Shown here piece after piece: positions 1-6,387 of a stretch of 64,000 nt of DNA. Each line of letters starts with the position of its first letter. Position 1 is the stretch's first letter. The position numbers and the translations under genes were made by a program. The stretch is taken from NCBI RefSeq assembly GCF_021397715.1, contig NZ_CP090207.1, positions 3,906,001-3,970,000 on the forward strand. Reading direction: 5' to 3'. The notes beneath the pieces were generated by a model, which worked only from the letters and a program-made list of their open reading frames with translations, ran no database searches and was not told the origin of the DNA. Source of the stretch: Pantoea agglomerans. GTDB lineage: Bacteria; Pseudomonadota; Gammaproteobacteria; Enterobacterales; Enterobacteriaceae.

Positions 1-145
1 AGCGTCGCTGATTACCGCCGTTGCGGGTGCTGAAAATCAGCCCTTTGGTTTCATAAAAATGCAGCGCAGACACCGCGACACCGCTGCGGCGCGCCACTTC
101 GCCCGGCGTTAATACCGGTTTGGGGTAGTTGCGATCTTTTTTCAT
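1..145 (-). CDS. soxR: SoxR redox-sensing transcriptional activator (partial, N-terminal part)
   Basis: Only the first 48 codons are in the window; the gene runs off the left edge. The start is the ATG at 145, and the product opens [20 protein letters not shown], the MerR-family winged helix-turn-helix. The stretch that follows ([20 protein letters not shown]) matches the DNA-binding helices of enterobacterial SoxR. In this family a [2Fe-2S] cluster near the C-terminus, not visible here, is oxidised by redox-cycling agents, and the bound protein then untwists its operator to start soxS transcription. It is divergent from soxS with the operator between them, the classic soxRS arrangement. The identity is secure from the N-terminus, the operator and the neighbour together. 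Confidence 0.93.
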   Translation of the reverse strand, partial: MKKDRNYPKPVLTPGEVARRSGVAVSALHFYETKGLIFSTRNGGNQRR

Positions 146-152
146 CTGGCTC

Positions 153-183
153 TTTACCTCAAGTTAACTTGAGGAATTATACT
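153..183 (+). promoter_or_regulatory. soxS promoter with SoxR operator
   Basis: The 18-base perfect palindrome CCTCAAGTTAACTTGAGG (157-174) is identical to the E. coli SoxR box as I recall it. It lies between a -35 element TTTACC (153-158) and a -10 element TATACT (178-183) separated by 19 bases, the over-long spacer that makes the promoter dependent on SoxR. The same operator covers the soxR start region, so SoxR probably also controls its own gene. Confidence 0.93.
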
Positions 184-245
184 CGCATCCCATCAAAACG
201 ACTAAACTCCCATTATCGCTAATTAAGCACCAGAAGGATGAGGCC

Positions 246-671
246 ATGATGCAAGAAGAGATCATTCATTCCCTGACGCACTGGATTGACCAGAATCTGG
301 ACAAAAGTCTGTCCATTGATGAAGTGGCTGCAAAATCGGGCTATTCGAAATGGCACCTGCAGCGTATGTTCCGTACCGTGACGAAACAGACGCTGGGTGG
401 CTATATTCGTGAACGCCGCCTGACGCTGGCTGCCGAGGCGCTCTCTCAGACTCAGCGTCCGGTCTTTGATATTGCCATGCAGTATGGTTATGACTCGCAG
501 CAGACCTTTTCGCGGGTATTTCGCCGCCAGTTTTCGCAAACCCCTACCGCCTATCGCCATACCATGCGTCGTCAGGCGATTCAGCGCCCTCGTCTGCTGA
601 GCTTTGACTGCAAAGAGAGCATGGCCAGCTTTACCCAACGTACCACCGGCGAGTGCTGCCCGGTCCGCTAA
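246..671 (+). CDS. soxS: SoxS, AraC-type activator of the superoxide response, with C-terminal extension
   Basis: A 141-residue AraC/XylS-type protein whose first ~107 residues align with E. coli SoxS: two helix-turn-helix units, the first around GYSKWHLQRMFRTVT (residues ~32-46) and the second around GYDSQQTFSRVFRRQF. There is no separate effector domain, as expected for the SoxS/MarA class, whose activity is set by its amount. AAGGA at 234-238 supports the ATG at 246; the ATG at 249 is an alternative. The promoter upstream is the SoxR target. The protein continues ~34 residues past the usual end with an Arg-rich tail containing three cysteines (one in the middle, a Cys-Cys pair near the end), unlike the 107-residue E. 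coli protein. Its role is activation of oxidative-stress genes. Confidence 0.93.
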   Translation: MMQEEIIHSLTHWIDQNLDKSLSIDEVAAKSGYSKWHLQRMFRTVTKQTLGGYIRERRLTLAAEALSQTQRPVFDIAMQYGYDSQQTFSRVFRRQFSQTPTAYRHTMRRQAIQRPRLLSFDCKESMASFTQRTTGECCPVR

Positions 672-787
672 TGCCCAGGCCGCCCGTCATCGGGCGCGCC
701 TGATCGCCTCTGCTTCCCCTGCTGTTCAAATCTGCAACACTTTCCTGCCATACCAGTGTCAAATTTTGTTCAAAATTTCAAATCGGG

Positions 788-811
788 TGATATAATGTGA
801 CCCAAGTCACA
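788..811 (+). promoter_or_regulatory. Extended -10 promoter overlapped by a CRP-like palindrome
   Basis: TGATATAAT (788-796) is a perfect extended -10 element. It runs directly into TGTGACCCAAGTCACA (796-811), which has both perfect CRP half-sites TGTGA-N6-TCACA. A TTGTTC at 766-771 could serve as a poor -35 with a long spacer. The site is centred close to the predicted transcription start, a position from which CRP usually represses. The transcript would lead into yjcB about 115 bases downstream. The site match is seen; binding and repression are inferred. Confidence 0.6.
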
Positions 812-842
812 CTATGAACCTGGGTTGACGGCGCTAAAGCAC

Positions 843-891
843 TTCCTGACACGCTTTTCCGCCGCCGGTGATGTCCGCAGATTGTCAGGAA
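843..891 (+). repeat. Inverted repeat in the yjcB leader
   Basis: TTCCTGACA (843-851) and TGTCAGGAA (883-891) are perfect 9-bp complements separated by 31 bases, all between the predicted promoter and the yjcB ribosome-binding site (GAGGT, 906-910). The RNA could fold into a stem with a large loop. Function unknown. Confidence 0.5.
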
Positions 892-917
892 TACTTACTG
901 ATATTGAGGTCCGGCCG

Positions 918-1199
918 ATGGCTACGTTAACCACCAGTCTTCTTGTTATGCGTTGGGAATTGTTGAGCGCCGTAATGATGTTTTTCGCCAGCACCCTGAA
1001 AACCAAACTGCGTCAGGATAGTCATCATGTGATGGCATTCATGTGTGGCGGCATTGGTTTGGGCATGACCTGCTGGTTTGTTACCGGTCTGATGGGAATT
1101 ACCCTGAGCATGGAAAACGTGCACAACTTTATGGAAATCTCTAAGCACGCCTTTATCGACGTAATGAGTCAGGCGCCCGCTGAGTGGCCGATGCCCTGA
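918..1199 (+). CDS. yjcB: YjcB-family inner membrane protein
   Basis: A 93-residue hydrophobic protein that resembles E. coli YjcB along its length: it opens MATLTTSLLVMRWELLSAVM, has two to three predicted membrane segments (residues ~5-25, ~40-68) and ends in a Pro/Trp-containing tail EWPMP. I chose the ATG at 918 because GAGGT sits at 906-910 and the N-terminus matches the family. The position between soxS and ssb is also the E. coli position, with pdeC (yjcC) missing here. The biochemical role is unknown. It has a long leader with a CRP-like site, which suggests carbon-status control (inference). Confidence 0.85.
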   Translation: MATLTTSLLVMRWELLSAVMMFFASTLKTKLRQDSHHVMAFMCGGIGLGMTCWFVTGLMGITLSMENVHNFMEISKHAFIDVMSQAPAEWPMP

Positions 1200-1247
1200 T
1201 GGAGGGCGCGCGTCATGATGCGCGTTTAATGTGCTGATTTTTCCCAA

Positions 1248-1275
1248 TAAAAAACCCCGCTAAGCGGGGTTTTTT
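1248..1275. terminator. Bidirectional intrinsic terminator
   Basis: Stem ACCCCGC (1254-1260), loop TAA, stem GCGGGGT (1264-1270), with A-run before and T-run after, so it can stop transcription from yjcB (+) and from the ATP-grasp gene (-). Confidence 0.88.
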
Positions 1276-1291
1276 ACATTGCTGTGTGTGC

Positions 1292-2254
1292 TTAAACTTT
1301 CTTCAACATGGCAGGGATATTAACATCCTGCACTGTGACGCCCGGTCTCTGCGTTCCGCGGCGGTCCTGAATCCACATATCTCCCATCATCTGGTTTAAA
1401 CCCCGATCCAATCCGGTCACCAGGCCTGCACCCGGCGTGAAAGTGAGTTCACCGAAATAGATCTGTTCTTCATGGATATACCAATCGACCCGCACGTAGT
1501 CGAAGTCACTGGCCAGCTTTTTGCTCAGATCGAGCGCATGTTGCAGTGACGGCAGAATCGGTGAGACATCCAGACCGGTATCGCGAATCTTATGAAACGC
1601 CTCGTTGAGGTTATTCACATAGAAATTCATCGACAGCAGCGGCTGGCAGCGGTTGTAGATCACCTGCAACACATATTCGAACTTGCCATCACGCTTGTTG
1701 AACATATGAAACTTGTAATCAATCGGCGCGCTTTTGCCATCACCAATGTACTTCTCAACCAGAATGCGCGGCTTGATGTAGCGATAGTGGATCTCACGCG
1801 CTTCGTTAGCGAAATCGGTTTTCAGCCAGCGATAGCAGTCATGAATAATCTGCTGTTTGCGCAGCGCGTCTGGCTCTTCCAGCAGAATCTCCACCATGTT
1901 GGAGGCGTGGTTCGGCTTGATCACCGTCCCTTTCCAGCACGGTAAGCTGTTCAGCGTGGTCGGGTCAGTGGTTTCGTGTACCAGCGGAATCAGGTACTCA
2001 TTACCGATTTTTTCAGCAATGAATTCGCGTACCGAATATTTGTCCGACAGACGACCGTAGTTCTGGTAATCGCCATAGACAAATTTACGGTACAGCACCT
2101 TTTCGTTGAACACTTTTGGCTGACGCAGATTGGGCAGCTTTCTGAACTTGTGGAAGTAGTAGATGCGGTCCTGGTACGCCCAGGGCATCTTCTTAATAAA
2201 GTACTGCACACTTCTTCTGAGTTCTTCTTTCAACTTGAGCATATCTGACCTCAT
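1292..2254 (-). CDS. TupA-like ATP-grasp protein linked to surface polysaccharide
   Basis: A 320-residue protein with the features of the TupA-like ATP-grasp family, often labelled glycosyltransferase or ATP-grasp amidoligase in polysaccharide loci. Visible marks are the N-terminal KVFNEKVLYRK region, the KGTVIKPNHASNMVEI segment (~110-125), the PRILVEKYIGD segment (~163-173), an IDYKFHMFN motif and the C-terminal FGELTFTPGAGL that supplies acidic metal ligands. No signal peptide, so it is cytoplasmic. Its start codon overlaps the flippase stop (ATGA), so the two are translationally coupled. The family is thought to attach an amino acid or other acid group to a sugar; the substrate here cannot be read from sequence. 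A second in-frame ATG 4 codons in is an alternative start. Confidence 0.75.
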   Translation of the reverse strand: MRSDMLKLKEELRRSVQYFIKKMPWAYQDRIYYFHKFRKLPNLRQPKVFNEKVLYRKFVYGDYQNYGRLSDKYSVREFIAEKIGNEYLIPLVHETTDPTTLNSLPCWKGTVIKPNHASNMVEILLEEPDALRKQQIIHDCYRWLKTDFANEAREIHYRYIKPRILVEKYIGDGKSAPIDYKFHMFNKRDGKFEYVLQVIYNRCQPLLSMNFYVNNLNEAFHKIRDTGLDVSPILPSLQHALDLSKKLASDFDYVRVDWYIHEEQIYFGELTFTPGAGLVTGLDRGLNQMMGDMWIQDRRGTQRPGVTVQDVNIPAMLKKV

Positions 2255-3507
2255 TTGTAGGTTTTGTAGTTGAGTGAGGAAACCTGAATCTTTTGAATGA
2301 CGCCGTTTTTAAAGAAGTAATTCATTACGGTCAGGGACAAAAGCTCGGAAAGGAACACGCTCCATGCGGCTCCCATGATGCCGTGGCCCTGGATCAACCA
2401 CCATGAGAGCGGCAAACTGATGACCATCAGACAAATGATTTTCTTCAGCAGGTAGTTAAACCCTCCTTCCTTGACCATGTAGCGATAAGCTACTGTCCCC
2501 ATTGCCGAAAAGCTGGTCGCTATCGACAGCAACGTAATGAGACTTCCTGACTGTGTGTATTCCGGACCGTACAACGCGATAATGATCTGCTCGCCATACA
2601 TCGAGATGACCAGCAGCATCAGCAATGAAACACCCATCACATAACCATTGAGCCGGGCAGCCAGCCGGATGGCGACCTCGCCACGCTCTCTGAAGATTTC
2701 AGTGAAGCAGGAGGTGATCAGCGCCACCGGGATAAAAATCCAGGAGGCAGAAATGGTATTGGCGGCGGCAAACAGCCCGAGATCCCGCGCCGGCGCGGTG
2801 CCCGCCAGAAACATCTGCGCCGCTTTGACCTGCACAGAAATAAAGATGCTGGAGATCGCCAGCGGCAGACCGGCATACATCAGGTAACGCAGATAAGCCG
2901 TGCGCTTTTCACGCGGCGGCATCTGATCCTGATGTTCCTGATAAAAGTTGTGACGTTTGATCAGGTAAGGCACCAGCGTCACCGCCACAATCGACAGCGT
3001 CAGCCACAGCGGATTGAGGCGCAGCCAGGCGATGGTGAAGCTAATCGCGAAACTCAGCAGCATACCGACCGCGTTGGCGATGGTGTTCAGCCGAGAAGCG
3101 AGACGCGCATTGTTATAAACGCTGAACGTATCCTGGGTGACAAAAACCGAGGCAACAAATGAGGCCAGTGCAAATGCCAGGAAATTTTCCTGCATGTTGT
3201 ACCAGACCCAGATTAAGACTGGCACCGAGGTGAGCAGCAATAACACCATCCGCAGGGTGCGCGCGATGGTCATCAGGCGTAAGCCTTTCGACGCATTTTT
3301 ACTGACGCGCTTAAACAGAATGGTTTCGGTGCCAAAGATTGCCACGGTTTGCACCATCGCAAATAGTGAGGTTGAAAACGCCATCTGGCCAAACACCGTT
3401 GGGCCAAAGGATTTCGCCACGTAAGAAGTCACAAATATGACGCCAAACACGGAGATGATCTTCTCAGACATCATCCAGGCGGCATTCGACATTACGCTCA
3501 ATTTCAT
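2251..3507 (-). CDS. Oligosaccharide flippase (Wzx/polysaccharide transport type)
   Basis: A 418-residue polytopic membrane protein with about 12 hydrophobic segments, opening MKLSVMSNAAWMMSEKIISV like O-antigen/EPS repeat-unit flippases of the MOP superfamily. Such proteins move undecaprenyl-linked repeat units across the inner membrane. I chose the ATG at 3507 because AAGGAAGAG lies just upstream; an in-frame ATG at 3531 would place that sequence inside the gene. It forms a two-gene operon with the ATP-grasp gene (4-base overlap). No glycosyltransferase, polymerase or sugar-nucleotide gene is nearby, so the pair must serve a polysaccharide made elsewhere, perhaps by adding a side-chain modification (inference). 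An RcsAB-like box lies ~155 bases upstream. Confidence 0.85.
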   Translation of the reverse strand: MKLSVMSNAAWMMSEKIISVFGVIFVTSYVAKSFGPTVFGQMAFSTSLFAMVQTVAIFGTETILFKRVSKNASKGLRLMTIARTLRMVLLLLTSVPVLIWVWYNMQENFLAFALASFVASVFVTQDTFSVYNNARLASRLNTIANAVGMLLSFAISFTIAWLRLNPLWLTLSIVAVTLVPYLIKRHNFYQEHQDQMPPREKRTAYLRYLMYAGLPLAISSIFISVQVKAAQMFLAGTAPARDLGLFAAANTISASWIFIPVALITSCFTEIFRERGEVAIRLAARLNGYVMGVSLLMLLVISMYGEQIIIALYGPEYTQSGSLITLLSIATSFSAMGTVAYRYMVKEGGFNYLLKKIICLMVISLPLSWWLIQGHGIMGAAWSVFLSELLSLTVMNYFFKNGVIQKIQVSSLNYKTYK

Positions 3508-3660
3508 CGACTCTTCCTTAGTATTACTCAACTACAACCGCTTCGGTACAACATCCCTGTAACGAATTAATAAGCGCTCAGTGGGCCTGGCGAAAATGTA
3601 AGACTTCAAACCAAGCTGGTCCGAAAATTGAGAATCAAATCATGATCCGGAGAATGAATT

Positions 3661-3674
3661 CAGGATAATTCTTA
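3661..3674 (-). promoter_or_regulatory. RcsAB-like box upstream of the flippase operon
   Basis: On the minus strand it reads TAAGAATTATCCTG, 11 of 14 matches to the RcsAB consensus TAAGAATATTCCTA as I recall it. The 12-base core (GGATAATTCTTA on the plus strand) recurs at 44303-44314 upstream of the yjbEFGH polysaccharide operon. It sits about 155 bases before the flippase start. Binding is inferred. Confidence 0.5.
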
Positions 3675-3829
3675 TTATATCTGGCGCGAATCACTTCTTC
3701 TGGAAACGATTTCAGGCTGAAAATAGTGCAATCTTCAAGAGACATAACCGCTGAATTAATCAAGTCGGTTATGCTAAATATCCAATGTACGTAGAATTTT
3801 TTCGTATTTGGGATGCGATGAATTTATAA

Positions 3830-3853
3830 CAAAAAACCGCCTCCAGGAAGGCG
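3830..3853 (-). terminator. Terminator-like hairpin in the region upstream of the flippase
   Basis: On the minus strand CGCCT (3853-3849), a 6-base loop, AGGCG (3842-3838), then six T's. It lies ~325 bases ahead of the flippase with no minus-strand gene upstream of it, so it either ends a short RNA starting around 3860-4030 or acts as a leader attenuator. The stem is only 5 bp, so confidence is low. Confidence 0.4.
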
Positions 3854-4032
3854 CGCCCCCCTGATCGGAATAAAATAAGATTTATCCCATGATGATATTT
3901 ATTCTAAATATCTTAATTTAACCTTCGCAATTGAATACGCGCACTTTAATACTGCATTAATAGAAACTTACAGTGCCAGGAATTATTAAAGTCATTCTCA
4001 TCCATTAATCGATAAGAAAGGTAAGAGCATTT

Positions 4033-4428
4033 ATGAGAAAGTCACGATACAGCGAAGATCAAATCACAAATGCCATTAAAGCTTCTGAATCGGGCGTTAA
4101 AGTCAGAGAGATTTGTGAAGAGCTTGGCATCTCTGAAGCTACGTTCTACAGCTGGAAGAAGAAGTTTTCTGGGCTGTCTTCAGAAGAAGGCAGAAAAATC
4201 AAAGAGCTGGAGGAAAAACTGCAGAATCTTACCCGTGAGCTGCAGACCCTGAACTCCGACAAGGAGATGCTGCAAAGCGTACTGAAGAACTTCTTTACCA
4301 CCAATGAAAAGCGTCAGGCAGTCAACTTCCTGCAGAGTACTTTCGACATTGGCACCCGTCGCAGCTGCCGTTTATTAGATATCAGTCGCAGTGTCTATCA
4401 TTATCCGTCAGGCACCGAGAATCGCTAA
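4033..4428 (+). CDS. Orphan IS3-family OrfA-like helix-turn-helix protein fused to the start of OrfB
   Basis: A 131-residue protein. Residues 1-50 are the IS3 OrfA (HTH_Tnp_1) domain, opening MRKSRYSEDQITNAIKASES with the ISEATFYSWKKKF recognition helix. Residues ~55-88 form a leucine-zipper-like coiled coil (KIKELEEKLQNLTRELQTLN). Residues ~98-125 resemble the N-terminal helix-turn-helix of OrfB (RRSCRLLDISRSVYHYP). In active IS3 elements OrfA and OrfB are in different frames and joined by frameshifting; here the two are in one frame and the rest of OrfB, with the DDE catalytic domain, is missing. AAAGG and TAAGAG precede the ATG. I see no inverted terminal repeats, and no OrfB remnant follows. 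It cannot transpose by itself; a truncated relic or a recruited DNA-binding regulator are the alternatives. Confidence 0.75.
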   Translation: MRKSRYSEDQITNAIKASESGVKVREICEELGISEATFYSWKKKFSGLSSEEGRKIKELEEKLQNLTRELQTLNSDKEMLQSVLKNFFTTNEKRQAVNFLQSTFDIGTRRSCRLLDISRSVYHYPSGTENR

Positions 4429-5295
4429 ACCCAATGCTACCGCGCTTTTTAGACTTAACGCTGAGATTTGTTCTTACCAGAAGAGATGAAGATCATTTAA
4501 CAGGACAATTGCGGCACCCTTTTCCGCTCCATTTATAACTAATGAATGGCTTCACGGCTAAGCTTCTTTTTTTGCGGTAAAATTGATTCACAACAGCAAA
4601 AGTCTCGCATTCTACGCCCCTTTCCCCTCTCCCAATCCCGTTTCGACGGGATTGGGATCTCCTTTTCATTGGTTAAGCTCGGCTAATCATCGGAACTAAA
4701 CAGAGACTATTCCGTTAAGCCGTCTTAAACATCCGGTCAGAAATAGCCAACCTGCCTTTAAGTTAATGATGGATCTGATCGTCATTTTTACGGTTACGCT
4801 TTAATTGGCAAGGAGTGTAAGTTGCCAAAAGTTTCACCAGGATTAATCCAGGATAAATAGTTTATTGCTCCTTATCACTAACGTAATGCATCGCAGTTTT
4901 TTCTTACTTCATTGCGCATCAATGGTGCCAAACATTAACCTTTAATTAAAAACGCAGCGGCGGAATTTTCTTACTCTTTTATCAATGAATGAAGTTAATG
5001 GTGGTTTTTAGCCCCCATTAATCAGGGCCAGAGAGCAATTACAGCGCAGGGTTAAAAGCATAATTGTCCTGAATTGCCTGAAATTCGCCTGATTAATGGA
5101 TGATTTTCCATCACCGTCACGCCGTTAAACCGGCAAAAGGATCGGATTCGCTCGCTGGCAGACTGTTTTTTAGCCTGGCCTGGCCGTCTGGGAAACCGGA
5201 TGAGGGGAACAACGCGAGGTCAGGCTGGCGCATGAAATCGATTACGCGCCGGAAAAGCGCGCAAAAGGGCCAGAATCGGGATGCGACTTAATCTT
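4429..5295. other. AT-rich intergenic region after the IS3-like gene
   Basis: About 870 bases without a convincing gene. A 63-codon reading frame at 5100-5291 has no clear ribosome-binding site and an unusual composition. The region contains a perfect 11-bp stem-loop at 4631-4656 (listed separately) and no recognisable transposon ends or transposase remnants. Confidence 0.6.
4631..4656. other. Perfect 11-bp stem-loop with TTCG loop
   Basis: CCCAATCCCGT (4631-4641), TTCG (4642-4645), ACGGGATTGGG (4646-4656). The plus-strand side is followed by a weak pyrimidine run (ATCTCCTTTTC), the minus-strand side by purines. It could be the 3' end of an unannotated plus-strand small RNA, ~200 bases after the IS3-like gene. 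Structure is seen, role unknown. Confidence 0.5.
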
Positions 5296-5324
5296 AAAAA
5301 GCCGCGCGGACCGCTGACCGCGCG
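5296..5324 (-). terminator. Intrinsic terminator of the DMT transporter gene
   Basis: Minus-strand stem CGCGCGG ... CCGCGCG (5324-5318 with 5309-5303) with an 8-base loop, then GC and five T's, 30 bases after the stop of the transporter gene. Confidence 0.8.
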
Positions 5325-5352
5325 AAACGGGAAAAGGAGGCCACTGTGCGTA

Positions 5353-6312
5353 TCAGGTCTTCACCGCCACCACCTGCGGTTGCGGTTTTATCCGCATCGC
5401 CCACAGCACGCCCGCCATCAGAAAAATAATTCCGGTTACCGTGAGCAGCGGCGGCCAGCTTTGATGCCAGAGAAAAGTCCATAAAAGGCCAAAGAGGATT
5501 TCAAAAACGATCAGCGGCCCCATCAGGACGGTGGGCAAACGCTGGCTGGCTGCATTCCAGCACAGCGTCCCCAGCCAGGAGCAGAGCAGGCCAATCGCCA
5601 GCATTAAGGGAATGAACACCTGAGGGTGCGGCCCAAACGGCAGCGCGAATGCGGGCTGTTGCCAGGCGAGCTGAAGGCTGACCAGCGCATAAAGAATTAA
5701 CGCCATCGGCAGCGTGACCAGCCCCTGCGCCGTCGCCCAGGTTGAGGGTCGGAGTTCAGGATGAGTGCGCAGCCAGCGCGCGTTACGCAGCGGATACCAG
5801 GTCCAGCACACCACCGCCAGCATCGCCAGCCCGATACCAGTGAGGTAACGGCTGAGATCCAGCGTCGCGCCCTGGCTGCGTAATTCTGCGGCATTCACAC
5901 ACAGCAGCCCGGCCGCCATCATGATCAAAGCAGGAAACAGTCGCCGCCACGGCAGCCGCCCTTCAAGATGGCCGTAACAGAGGTTGGCGGTGACGGCGAT
6001 CACCACCGGCAGCGTCCCGATGATCATGGTTGAGACCGGCGCGCCGGTACGCTGGATCGCGTTGGCGAGAAAGGCGTAATAAAGAAGGTTTCCCACCAGC
6101 GAGAGTTTTACCGCCTCGCGCCAGGCCGCCGGTGCCAGCTGCCGCAGTCGGTGGCGATCGTGCCAGGCCAGCGGCAGCGCAATCAGGCCAAAGGCGACAT
6201 AGCGACCAGCCGATTGCAATGCGCCGGGATAGTCAGGCACCAGCAACGGACCGACAAAAATCAGTCCCCACATCAGACCTGCGGTAACAGCAAACAGTAC
6301 GCCAGCGAGCAT
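5353..6312 (-). CDS. DMT-superfamily (EamA) membrane transporter
   Basis: A 319-residue protein with about ten hydrophobic segments arranged as two EamA repeats (residues ~5-140 and ~155-305), the layout of drug/metabolite exporters. It opens MLAGVLFAVTAGLMWGLIFV with the glycine/tryptophan-rich first helix typical of the family. Substrate cannot be assigned from sequence; members export amino acids, nucleobases or toxic compounds. An AraC-type regulator gene lies 75 bases upstream on the same strand and probably controls it, and the two may be cotranscribed. The ATG at 6312 is the first in frame; GGAAAG lies shortly before it. Confidence 0.85.
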   Translation of the reverse strand: MLAGVLFAVTAGLMWGLIFVGPLLVPDYPGALQSAGRYVAFGLIALPLAWHDRHRLRQLAPAAWREAVKLSLVGNLLYYAFLANAIQRTGAPVSTMIIGTLPVVIAVTANLCYGHLEGRLPWRRLFPALIMMAAGLLCVNAAELRSQGATLDLSRYLTGIGLAMLAVVCWTWYPLRNARWLRTHPELRPSTWATAQGLVTLPMALILYALVSLQLAWQQPAFALPFGPHPQVFIPLMLAIGLLCSWLGTLCWNAASQRLPTVLMGPLIVFEILFGLLWTFLWHQSWPPLLTVTGIIFLMAGVLWAMRIKPQPQVVAVKT

Positions 6313-6387
6313 GATTTCTTTCCTTTATGACTTTTTGGCGCAGTGTGACGAAATGAGGCGGGAAAGGCTTGTAGCAGATTGCGATTC

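Larger units (their letters stand above)
672..917. other. Intergenic region soxS-yjcB
   Basis: Contains a GC-rich stem without a T-run just after soxS (GCCCG TCAT CGGGC, ~682-695), a strong promoter with a CRP-like palindrome, and a 9-bp inverted repeat in the presumed yjcB leader. The latter two are listed separately. No other gene is visible. Confidence 0.6.
3508..4032. other. AT-rich intergenic region upstream of the flippase and the IS3-like gene
   Basis: About 525 bases, poorer in GC than the flanks. It holds an RcsAB-like box (3661-3674), an 8-bp inverted repeat CATAACCG/CGGTTATG (3743-3750 and 3766-3773), and a terminator-shaped hairpin pointing toward the flippase (3830-3853). No open reading frame with a good start is visible. 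Confidence 0.6.

Noticed and set aside
604-795. 63-codon frame overlapping the soxS end
   Set aside because: Starts inside soxS in another frame and ends at the promoter of yjcB; no support.
5100-5291. 63-codon plus-strand frame in the gap before the DMT gene
   Set aside because: No good ribosome-binding site, no recognisable domain, composition like random AT/GC-mixed intergenic DNA.
4429-5295. Search for the rest of an IS3 element (OrfB catalytic domain, terminal repeats)
   Set aside because: No DDE-domain motif or matching terminal inverted repeats were found on either side of the orphan gene.
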